Below the pieces are notes generated by a model that saw only the letters and a list, made by a program, of their open reading frames with translations, searched no databases and was not told where the DNA came from. Below, one piece after another: positions 58,201-64,000 of a DNA stretch of 64,000 nt; position 1 is the first letter of the stretch; every line of letters begins with the position of its first letter. Where the stretch lies: positions 3,472,001-3,536,000 of the forward strand of contig NZ_CP109150.1 of NCBI RefSeq assembly GCF_035920365.1. Direction: 5' to 3'. The stretch comes from Micromonospora sp. NBC_01740 (GTDB lineage: Bacteria; Actinomycetota; Actinomycetes; Mycobacteriales; Micromonosporaceae). A program made the translations under genes and the position numbers.

Positions 58201-58332
58201 GTCGCTGTCCTACAGGCACTGGTCGAGGTCGCCGGGGCGGAGCTGGTCCACCACGACAAGGCGGACGCCGGCACGGCGACCGGGCGCCGGCGACCCATCG
58301 AGAGCGGAGGACGAGATGACCCGAACGCGTGA
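55279..58332 (+). CDS. NRPS 4: C-A(inactive)-PCP
   Basis: From ATG 55279 (AAGGA nine bases upstream; GTG 55261 is the alternative) the protein has 1017 residues. The condensation domain has HHMSWDF near 136, phenylalanine replacing the last glycine, and the usual NFVNPLVLRSDV. The adenylation domain keeps the N-terminal part (ALHCAGRVLSYGELHRSVER) and C-terminal part (GRASRRVRVGGYRVDLDEVE). It has lost motif A3 (no SGSTGxPKG), recognisable A4-A5, and the A10 lysine (RHGRIDL), so it cannot adenylate. The carrier (SGGHSLLATRV near 938) is intact and must be loaded by another A domain or the adjacent AMP-ligase. Confidence 0.9.
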   Translation: MGSAVREYPASYAQRGMWHAFELAPESSVYHVTVRADVSGHLDMAALRAAAGRLAQRHDVLRTTFRSTGDELSARVHDDLPVPVTEVHVADRDPDGFEDRVRHEARIPFRLTEEGPLRIVLLDGAPDRQVLLFVFHHMSWDFESIVLALRELGELYQDGLTRAGRDPGGTHREGAAGYAAFAEWEHTWVAGPEGEESQAYWAQQWADLPEALDLPSRRPRQAARSYTGAMHWTELEPTHVTGLDQLARDAGVTRYAVLLTAFTVLLSRFADQHEVTVGLAGSQRTLPEHRWTLGNFVNPLVLRSDVRPERTFRDLVTAGSRTVFAALRHRIVPFPLLVQRQRPDYDTSRAPVFDVLFAYDKPHNRDQDLLARFVAGRGETRWGDLLLRSRPLDCAETFYDLTTYVFDSSSAVAVRWEYNTDVLTDEAVAGLGRHFGALLSALLAAPDTPVGELVVDEPAESVATQETGISTASLVAAHAAAAPDRPALHCAGRVLSYGELHRSVERLADQLRAVGAGPGTEVAIRLPRSVGLVVALLAVDRVGGSCRLVDPHLDPPPGSVHLVVTEAGITRNSGAADAGPPATTDGDGGHLELLLARYPLDGRDRVLQHEPVTSRTPLAEFRWPLAAGAQLVLAPPDADGEPAGLAALLARERPTVVQLRTETLPAAVIEPLPPLPGLRRALCRGDVPSLAQVRQLRRWTGVEPDHLYLVDGTPVGALSEVDTADGFPLLDRLPPGVRPQLLDADGHPVPPHAVGVLTLSAPAPAGSPAQTSGPGILTCTGRLARREADGRIRLHGRASRRVRVGGYRVDLDEVERLLEAQPAVREAVVVTSEDQGRARMAAFLVPHRADGSGLRELREALSRQRARYLVPAEFHRIAQVPRDRHGRIDLAALTAPAADPDSEYTPPATPLERELALMWGDLLGVEKIGRHDDFFHSGGHSLLATRVSAEVKDRFGVALPVRTIFVSSTLERYAVAVLQALVEVAGAELVHHDKADAGTATGRRRPIESGGRDDPNA

Positions 58333-59707
58333 CTGGTGGGGTTCCGCCCTGCTCCAGCGCGGCGGCGACGACGAGGTGTGGGCGTGGGGCAGCCACGCGG
58401 TGACGCACGCCGGACTTCGGGAGGCCGTGGCGCGCCTGGCCGCCCGGTTCGAGGCGGCGGGCGTCGGGCCGGGAGCCAGTGTCGTGCTGCGGCTGCCGCC
58501 GTCCCTGACCCTGATCCAGTCGATGCTCGCCCTCTGGTCGCTCGGCAGCCAGGTCATCCTGGCGGACGTCCGGCTGAAGCCCTCGGAGGTGGCCCGCACC
58601 CTGGATCTGCTCCGCCCGACCCACCAGGTCCACTCCACCGACGCCCACCAGCCGTTCACTCCGTTCCGCGACCGGTGCGAGGTCCTCGTCGAGAGGCTGC
58701 CGGAGGGTTCCGCGGCCGTCGCGGACGTGGTGCTGGTGCAGCTCAGCTCGGGGTCGACCGGGCTGCCGAAGGTGATCGGCCGCAGCGCCGAATCGCTCCT
58801 GTCGGAGCTGCGCCGGCACGCCGACATCGCGGGCATGCCCGGACCGGGGGAGCGGGTGCTGGTGCTCAGCTCGATCATCCACGCGTTCGGACTGATGGCC
58901 GGTGTGCTCCACGCGCTGCGCGTCGGCGCCCAGGTGGTGTTCGCCGACCGTCTCCAGCCGGACGACCTGCTGCACCGGGCCCGTACCGCCGAGGTGGCGG
59001 TGATCCTCGGGGTGCCGGCCCACTTCGACCTCCTCGCCCGCGCCTCCGGCGAGGAGCGGATGCCGCGACTGCGGGTGGCCGCGTCGGCGGGGGAGGCCCT
59101 CACCGCCGCGGTCCGGCAGCGCTTCCTCGACCGGTACGGGGTCCGGCTCGGCCAGGAGTACGGCATGACCGAGGTCGGCGTCATCGCCGCCGACCTTCGC
59201 GGGGAGCATCCCACGCCCTCGGTCGGCACGTTGGCGCCCGGGATCGAGGCCCACAGCGTCGGCGGTGAACTGCGGGTCCGGCTGGAGCGCTCGCCCTACC
59301 TGTACGCCGAAGGCAGCGACCGCCACGCGGACGGCTGGTTGCGTACCTGCGACCGGGGTGAGCTGGACCCGGTCACCGGAGCCCTGCGGCTCGCCGGACG
59401 GACGGACAGCCTCGTCGCGGTCGGCGGTCTCAAGGTCGATCTCGGCGAGGTGGAGGCGGCGCTGCGGGAGCACGCCGGGGTTCGTGACCTGGTGGTGGTC
59501 TTCGGCGATGGCATCGAGGCCCACGTCGAGGCGGAGCCCAGCGTGGACGCGACGGCACTGATGGCGTGGTGCCGGGAGCGGCTCAGCGACTACAAGCTTC
59601 CCCGCCGGATCTACCTCGTGCCGGCCATCCCGCGCAACGCGACCGGCAAGTTGCTCCGCAATCGGGACCTGCTGCACGCCGCGTACGACGGGTCGGGGCC
59701 GGCGTGA
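58316..59707 (+). CDS. ANL-family AMP-ligase (acyl/aryl-activating)
   Basis: The 463-residue stand-alone enzyme starts at ATG 58316, after GGAGG, overlapping NRPS 4 by 17 bp. It has the phosphate loop LSSGSTGLPKVI, YGMTEVG (A5), WLRTCDRGELD (A7), GRTDSLVAVGGLKVDLGEVE (A8) and the catalytic lysine in RNATGKLLR. It should adenylate a carboxylic acid and pass it to a carrier protein, most likely the ACP encoded next. It recalls the activating enzymes of aryl-polyene and fatty-acid-like pathways rather than amino-acid A domains, but an aryl or cyclohexenyl acid substrate is only inferred. Confidence 0.9.
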   Translation: MTRTRDWWGSALLQRGGDDEVWAWGSHAVTHAGLREAVARLAARFEAAGVGPGASVVLRLPPSLTLIQSMLALWSLGSQVILADVRLKPSEVARTLDLLRPTHQVHSTDAHQPFTPFRDRCEVLVERLPEGSAAVADVVLVQLSSGSTGLPKVIGRSAESLLSELRRHADIAGMPGPGERVLVLSSIIHAFGLMAGVLHALRVGAQVVFADRLQPDDLLHRARTAEVAVILGVPAHFDLLARASGEERMPRLRVAASAGEALTAAVRQRFLDRYGVRLGQEYGMTEVGVIAADLRGEHPTPSVGTLAPGIEAHSVGGELRVRLERSPYLYAEGSDRHADGWLRTCDRGELDPVTGALRLAGRTDSLVAVGGLKVDLGEVEAALREHAGVRDLVVVFGDGIEAHVEAEPSVDATALMAWCRERLSDYKLPRRIYLVPAIPRNATGKLLRNRDLLHAAYDGSGPA

Positions 59708-59772
59708 CGGAGCCCGTTCCCACCAGCCAACGTCCCCGGTGGCGGGACGCCACCGTCCGAAATGGAGTAATG

Positions 59773-60048
59773 ATGCAGGCAGCGGTCCGGTCGTACGTCA
59801 GGGAGTCGATCGAGAAGATGACGGGGAACCGGGTTCCGGAGGAGTGCGACGACGACACACCGCTCGGCTACGGCGGCCTGGAGCTCGAATCGCTGTACCT
59901 GATGGAACTCACGGTCCAGGTGGAACGGGAGTACGGCGTGAACCTCGGCCTGGACCTCGCCGAGCTGCCCGGTTACACGATCGGTGACCTCGTCCGCCGG
60001 GTGTCCGGCGTGGCCGAGGGGCGGCCCGGATCGGAGAGCCGGCCGTGA
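59773..60048 (+). CDS. Acyl carrier protein 1
   Basis: The 91-residue protein has the phosphopantetheine site in GLELESLYLMELTVQVE, with serine in the LES-L context. ATG 59773, five bases from GGAG, is chosen over the ATG at 59770. It follows the AMP-ligase by 65 bp. The pattern DDDTPLGYGGLELESL differs from the PCPs of the NRPSs and matches dissociated type II carriers, so it is the likely acceptor of the AMP-ligase product. Confidence 0.88.
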   Translation: MQAAVRSYVRESIEKMTGNRVPEECDDDTPLGYGGLELESLYLMELTVQVEREYGVNLGLDLAELPGYTIGDLVRRVSGVAEGRPGSESRP

Positions 60049-60308
60049 CGGACCTCGACGAACTCCGTACCCTGCTCGCCGAACAGCCGACGATCTTCGG
60101 CGGCGCCGACCTGGACGTCGACACGGAACTGGCGTTGGACTCGCTGGCGACGGTCTGGCTGGTGCACCTCCTCAGCCGGCGCTACGGCATCGACGAGCGG
60201 GCGCTGGAGCCGCTGACGGCGGAGTTCACCTCGATCCGGCGCATCCACGCCCACGTCAGCAGGCTGGCCGGGCCGGCCCCGGACCCCCTGCCCGGCAGCC
60301 GGTCATGA
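60045..60308 (+). CDS. Acyl carrier protein 2
   Basis: The 87-residue protein has TELALDSLATVWLVHLLSRR with the DSL phosphopantetheine serine. GTG 60045 overlaps ACP 1 (GTGA), and its own stop overlaps the ketosynthase ATG. Two different adjacent carriers suggest separate roles for starter and extender, as in aryl polyene systems. Confidence 0.87.
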   Translation: MTDLDELRTLLAEQPTIFGGADLDVDTELALDSLATVWLVHLLSRRYGIDERALEPLTAEFTSIRRIHAHVSRLAGPAPDPLPGSRS

Positions 60309-61480
60309 CCAGGAACGTGGTGATCACCGGGTTCGGCATCTTCACCGCCTTCGGATTCGGCGCCGAGCCGCTGCGTACGGGGGTCTTCGGCGGTAACCCG
60401 GCCTTCGCGCCCGTCACCCGGTTCGACACCGCGTGCTTCCGGGCGCGGCACGCCGCCACCCACCGGTGGGCGTCGGGCGATCCGGACGCGACCCCGAGGC
60501 AGATCTCGGTCTTCCTGGAGTGCGCGCGGGCGGCGCTGGCGATGGCCGGTCCGCCCGACCCGGCCGCGATTCCGGTTCTGATCGGCACCCAGGGCGACTA
60601 CACCGCCGTCACCGACTTCTGGTCGACGCCGGAGGCCGCGCGGGGGACCGACCCGGACGCCGGGGCCGCCGGGCTGGCCGCCTGGCTACCGCGGCGGCTG
60701 GGTACGGAACTCGGGCTGGGGGAGCCCCGCACGGCCTTCATCAACGCCTGCGTCGCGTCCACCAACGCGATCATCCACGGCGCCCGGCTCGTCGCCGCGG
60801 GGCGGGCCGACGCCGTGCTCTGCGGCGGCGCCTACCTGGTGGAGCGGGAACTGTTCGCCAAGTTCGACTCGGGGGCGGCGTTCGCGGTGGACGGACGGAT
60901 CCGCCCGTTCAGCCGGGACCGGTCCGGGCTCCTGCTCGGCGACGGGGTGGCGGCTCTGGTGATCGAGTCGGAGCAGAGCGCGGTGGCCCGGGGCGCCGAG
61001 CCATTGGTCCGGCTGGCGGGTTGGGGCATGGCGGCGGACGCCTACCACGTCGTGCGCCCCGATCCGGCCGGGTCGGGGATGGCCCTCGCCATGAACCGGG
61101 CCCTGCGCCGGGCCGGCGTCCGGCCGGAACGGATCGGCTACGTCAACGCCCACGGCACCGGTACCGCGGCCAACGACAGCGCCGAGGCCACCGCGCTGTC
61201 CCGGGTCTTCGGGCCGGGCGCCGGCGGCGTCCCGGTCAGCTCGACGAAGAGCACGACCGGGCACCTGCTCGAGGCGGCGGGAGCGGTGGAGGCCGTCATC
61301 ACCATGGTGGCGCTGCGGACCGGCCTGGTGCCGCCCACCGCCGGCTTCACCGAACCCGACCCGAACTGCGAACTCGACCCGGTGGCCAACCAGGCACGGC
61401 ACACCTCGCCACGCCTGGCGGTGAGCCTCAACGCCTCGTTCGGAGGAGTGAACGCGGCCCTCGTGATGGAGCGACTGTGA
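60305..61480 (+). CDS. Beta-ketoacyl-ACP synthase (KS)
   Basis: The 391-residue condensing enzyme has a complete triad. The nucleophile is in FINACVASTNAII (C149), the first histidine in YVNAHGTGTAANDSAEAT (H283), and the second in SSTKSTTGHLLEAAGAVE (H320, with its lysine). It ends AVSLNASFGGVNAALVM. It is of the FabF/type II PKS class. ATG 60305 overlaps the ACP stop. It should extend an acyl-ACP, probably with malonyl units, in concert with the short ketosynthase-like partner downstream. No malonyltransferase is encoded in the window, so the host enzyme would be used. Confidence 0.93.
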   Translation: MTRNVVITGFGIFTAFGFGAEPLRTGVFGGNPAFAPVTRFDTACFRARHAATHRWASGDPDATPRQISVFLECARAALAMAGPPDPAAIPVLIGTQGDYTAVTDFWSTPEAARGTDPDAGAAGLAAWLPRRLGTELGLGEPRTAFINACVASTNAIIHGARLVAAGRADAVLCGGAYLVERELFAKFDSGAAFAVDGRIRPFSRDRSGLLLGDGVAALVIESEQSAVARGAEPLVRLAGWGMAADAYHVVRPDPAGSGMALAMNRALRRAGVRPERIGYVNAHGTGTAANDSAEATALSRVFGPGAGGVPVSSTKSTTGHLLEAAGAVEAVITMVALRTGLVPPTAGFTEPDPNCELDPVANQARHTSPRLAVSLNASFGGVNAALVMERL

Positions 61481-62253
61481 CGAAGGTCTTCGACGACGCG
61501 ACCCGTGCAGGCTGTGCCGCCGAGCAGGTCGGGCCGGGGCCCGGCACCGAGATCGTGGCCACCGCCGCGGTCACGCGGGGACCGGCCGACGACCCCCGCG
61601 GGCCGGTCCGCTCCCGGGACTACGACCTGCCCGGTTTCGTGGAGTCCCGGTTCAGTCCGCTCGTGCACGAGGCGGCGCAGCTGTGCCTCGGAAAGCCCGG
61701 GGCCAGCCACGCCGACGACTGGCGGGAGAGCACGGCGATGCTCCTGGTCGGCACGTTCGGGGACGCCGTCACCGCCGACACGGCGAGCACCCGCCTGCTG
61801 GCCGGACTGGTGCACAACCCGCTGCTCTTCTACCAGTCGGTGCCCACCTCCGTGCTGGGCCATCTCGCCCGCGAGTACGGCATCACCGGCGAGATCTCCT
61901 GCCTCTCGGTGGACCGCGACGTCTGCGCGCCGGCACTGGCCGCGGCGGAACTGATCCTCCACGACGGCGACATGCGCCAGGTCCTGGTCATCGGCGTCGA
62001 ACTGGCGGCGACGCCCCGTACCGCGCCGGCCTACCGCAGCGCACAGTTGCCCTACCTGACGGCACCCCGCCACGACGTGGCCGCGGCTGTCCTGCTGCGG
62101 AGCACCGACCCGACCGTCCCGACCGTCGACCGGACGCCGGCGGGCCTGCCGGCTCCGGTGGAGTTCGGCAGCCTCAACGAACTCGTACGGCTCTGTACCG
62201 GCGCCAGCCGGCGGGTACCGGCCGCGACGCCACCAGCAACGAAGGAGAACTGA
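61477..62253 (+). CDS. Short ketosynthase-like protein, possible chain-length-factor partner
   Basis: GTG 61477 overlaps the KS stop, giving 258 residues. The region NPLLFYQSVPTSVLGHLARE, then YGITGEISCLSVDRDVCAPA and GDMRQVLVIGVELAATP, parallels the N-terminal half of ketosynthases. No active-site cysteine in the usual context and no C-terminal histidines are present. The size resembles the short beta-ketoacyl synthase chain-length-factor family (Ketoacyl-synt_2) of aryl polyene clusters. It would form a heterodimer with the complete KS, setting chain length. The N-terminal 60 residues are not recognisable. Confidence 0.7.
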   Translation: MTKVFDDATRAGCAAEQVGPGPGTEIVATAAVTRGPADDPRGPVRSRDYDLPGFVESRFSPLVHEAAQLCLGKPGASHADDWRESTAMLLVGTFGDAVTADTASTRLLAGLVHNPLLFYQSVPTSVLGHLAREYGITGEISCLSVDRDVCAPALAAAELILHDGDMRQVLVIGVELAATPRTAPAYRSAQLPYLTAPRHDVAAAVLLRSTDPTVPTVDRTPAGLPAPVEFGSLNELVRLCTGASRRVPAATPPATKEN

Positions 62254-62256
62254 GAC

Positions 62257-62982
62257 ATGACCGGCATCCCCCTGCTCTGCCTGCCGTTCGCCGGAGCGGG
62301 TGCGAGCTACTACTCGCCATGGCGCGACCGCGACGAGCGGGTCCAGGTGCGTCCGTTGCAGCTCCCAGGCCGGGAGAACCGGCTCGAGGAGGAGCCGTGC
62401 ACCGAGGTGCGGGCCGCGGTCGACGACCTGGTGCGCAACCTCCCGCCAGCGGTGACCGGTGGAACGGCGGTGGCGGTGTTCGGGCACAGCCTGGGCGCGG
62501 TACTCGCCTTCGAACTGGTCCGCCGCCTGGAGACGGCCACCGGTGTCGTGGTCCGGCACCTGTTCGTCTCCGGTTCCCCCGGGCCGTGGTCGGTGCGGGA
62601 GAACGGGGCCAGCGGCCTCACCGACGAGGCGTTCCTGCGCCGGGTCCGGGAGTTCGCCGGGTACGAGCACCCGGCGCTGGCCGACGAGGAACTGCGCGAC
62701 CTGATCCTGCCCGCGATGCGTGCCGACGTGCAGATGCACGAGAGCTATCGGGCGGCGCCCGACGCGCGGGTGGCGGCGCCGGTGACGGTGCTGCGGGGTG
62801 CCGAGGACGCGCTCGTCGCCGAGGACGAGGCCGCGCAGTGGCGGGCGGCCACCCTCGGCGACTTCCGGCTGATGAACCTCCCCGGTGGGCACATGTACCT
62901 GACCGACCAGGTCGACGCGATCCTGGGCCTGGCGGGGGAGACGCTGGCCGAGGCGGCCCCGGTATCCGGCGGAGCGCGATGA
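62257..62982 (+). CDS. Type II thioesterase
   Basis: The 241-residue alpha/beta hydrolase has PLLCLPFAGAGASYYSPWRD at the start, the nucleophile in VFGHSLGAVLAFEL, an aspartate near PVTVLRGAEDALV, and the catalytic histidine in NLPGGHMYLTD, all typical of GrsT/RifR-type enzymes. These remove stalled or wrong acyl groups from carriers. It is coupled to the downstream SDR by an ATGA overlap. ATG 62257 follows GGAG by nine bases. Confidence 0.93.
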   Translation: MTGIPLLCLPFAGAGASYYSPWRDRDERVQVRPLQLPGRENRLEEEPCTEVRAAVDDLVRNLPPAVTGGTAVAVFGHSLGAVLAFELVRRLETATGVVVRHLFVSGSPGPWSVRENGASGLTDEAFLRRVREFAGYEHPALADEELRDLILPAMRADVQMHESYRAAPDARVAAPVTVLRGAEDALVAEDEAAQWRAATLGDFRLMNLPGGHMYLTDQVDAILGLAGETLAEAAPVSGGAR

Positions 62983-63803
62983 GGCTCGACGGGAAGGTCG
63001 CCGTCGTCACCGGCGCCGCCCGGGGTCTCGGCCGGGCCTGCGCCGTCGCGTACGCCGACGAGGGAGCCGCCCTGGTCCTGACCGACGTCGCAGCGGACAT
63101 CGACGGCGTGCCGTACCCGCTGGGCTCACTGAGCCAGCTGGAACACACCGCGGAACTCTGCCGGGACCGAGGTGCCCCGGTGCTGGTACGCACGGCGGAC
63201 CTGCGGTCCACGGCGCAGGTGCAGCAGGTGGTAAGCGACACAATGGACCGGTTCGGTCGGGCCGACGTGCTGGTCAACTGCGCGGGTATCGCCGCACCGT
63301 CGGGGCAGTCGACCCAGGAGATCACCGAGGCCCAGTGGCTGCTCATGATCGATGTCGACCTCAACGGCGCGTGGCGCATGATCAGGGCGACGGCCCCGGG
63401 GATGCTCGCGCAACGCGCGGGCAGCATCATCAACGTCTCCTCCACCGCCGGACTGGTCGGCTACCGCAACTTCGCGGCCTACGTCGCGGCCAAGCACGGC
63501 CTGATCGGCCTGACGCGGGCGGCCGCCCTGGACTTCGCGCCGCTGAAGGTACGCGTCAACGCGTTGTGCCCGGGTTCGGTGCGGGACAGCGAGCCCTTCG
63601 AGGGGCGGATGCTCTCGGAGATCGCCCGATCCCTGGACGTCGCGGTGGCCGACCACGAAGAGACCTTCCTGCAGGGGCAGCCGATGAACTCGCTGGTCGA
63701 ACCGGAGGACGTCGCCTCCGCGGCGCTCTGGTTGGCGTCCGACGAGTCCCAGCGGGTCACCGGGAGCGTCGTCACGGTGGACGGTGGGTTCACCAGCCGA
63801 TGA
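62979..63803 (+). CDS. Short-chain dehydrogenase/reductase
   Basis: The 274-residue SDR has TGAARGLGRACAVAYADEG (TGxxxGxG), CAGIAAP (NxAG), INVSSTAGLVGY (catalytic Ser) and YVAAKHGLIG (YxxxK), ending VTGSVVTVDGGF. Compared with FabG it has an insertion DVAADIDGVPYPLGSLSQLE after the second strand, which recalls mycofactocin-coupled SDRs that hold a non-exchangeable nicotinamide. It could reduce the beta-keto group made by the KS, or oxidise an alcohol if mycofactocin-type. The gene overlaps the TE stop by ATGA. Confidence 0.88.
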   Translation: MRLDGKVAVVTGAARGLGRACAVAYADEGAALVLTDVAADIDGVPYPLGSLSQLEHTAELCRDRGAPVLVRTADLRSTAQVQQVVSDTMDRFGRADVLVNCAGIAAPSGQSTQEITEAQWLLMIDVDLNGAWRMIRATAPGMLAQRAGSIINVSSTAGLVGYRNFAAYVAAKHGLIGLTRAAALDFAPLKVRVNALCPGSVRDSEPFEGRMLSEIARSLDVAVADHEETFLQGQPMNSLVEPEDVASAALWLASDESQRVTGSVVTVDGGFTSR

Positions 63804-63857
63804 CCGCGCCGCCACGTCGCTTGTCGCGGGGCCGGAGCGGTGGAGTTGGAGGTACGG

Positions 63858-64000
63858 ATGAGCAACGAACTGCCGACCCGGCCGGTCGACCCGGCCGTGG
63901 ACCCGACGCCGACGCGCCGCACCGGCGCTGACCTGCCGGCGCGTGGCTGGTCGCCGACGGACACGCACGCTGTTGCGGTGCCCCTGCCGGCCGAGGTGAC
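63858..64000 (+). CDS. Next gene of the operon (truncated by window edge)
   Basis: ATG 63858 follows GGAGG by five bases, 54 bp after the SDR stop. Forty-seven codons are visible (MSNELPTRPVDPAVDPTPTR, then GADLPARGWSPTDTHAVAV). The proline-rich N-terminus and the same orientation suggest another cluster gene; its function cannot be read. Confidence 0.5.
   Translation, partial: MSNELPTRPVDPAVDPTPTRRTGADLPARGWSPTDTHAVAVPLPAEV

Overview
The window reads as high-GC actinomycete DNA. GTG starts are frequent, genes often overlap by ATGA or GTGA, and the typical actinobacterial families DUF4240, DUF5954, DUF6204, DUF1062 and SigE-type sigma factors are present. A Micromonosporaceae-like or Streptomyces-like host fits, but the genus cannot be fixed from the sequence alone.

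Region 1 (1-30.5 kb) is accessory and much rearranged. It opens with an edge-truncated gene resembling those of actinomycete integrative elements, then a helix-turn-helix/PP2C phosphatase pair. A lower-GC two-gene unit follows (soluble protein plus four-helix membrane protein), then a NUDIX gene bracketed by 107-bp imperfect direct repeats. A 44-bp direct repeat identical to the 3' end of a tRNA-Val(CAC) gene occurs at 6549-6592 and 19278-19321, each copy followed by a terminator-like hairpin; these look like attachment sites of an integrative element. Between and around them lie an IS110-family transposase with a structured upstream leader (possible bridge RNA), a lipoprotein, an Asp/Asn beta-hydroxylase-like protein, an OsmC protein, an unusual two-gene unit with a YfaP-like beta domain, and several decayed genes (DUF5954, SMI1/KNR4, NUDIX, tyrosine recombinase, IS256, GOLPH3). 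A SigE-type sigma factor with a membrane anti-sigma-like partner carrying an MreC-like domain, GrpB, DUF1062, HAD and SDR genes, and a MerR-methyltransferase fusion complete this half.

Region 2 (30.65-64 kb, continuing past the right edge) is a biosynthetic gene cluster. The leftward arm makes a precursor amino acid: DAHP synthase, HDAC-like amidohydrolase, HisC-like aminotransferase, BacA-type prephenate-decarboxylase-like protein, aminodeoxychorismate mutase, GNAT acetyltransferase, fused PabA-PabB aminodeoxychorismate synthase, a second aminotransferase, and a P450 with the GNETTR signature. The predicted flow is chorismate to 4-amino-4-deoxychorismate to 4-amino-4-deoxyprephenate, then a non-aromatising decarboxylation in place of the PapC dehydrogenase, then transamination. 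That gives a 4-aminocyclohexadienyl-type amino acid related to the amiclenomycin/stravidin and bacilysin chemistries.

The rightward arm assembles the product. It encodes an NRPS C-A-PCP-TE, an MFS exporter, an NRPS C-PCP-C*-hydroxylase, an NRPS C*-A(Asp-like code)-N-methyltransferase-PCP, and an NRPS C-A(dead)-PCP. A small dissociated set then follows: AMP-ligase, two carrier proteins, a complete ketosynthase, a short ketosynthase-like partner, type II thioesterase and an SDR. The last set resembles aryl-polyene-type or chain-extension machinery and could supply or extend an acyl unit. In-frame TTA codons in the aminodeoxychorismate synthase and one NRPS suggest bldA-type control. No MbtH protein, phosphopantetheinyl transferase, PapC or malonyltransferase is visible in the window.
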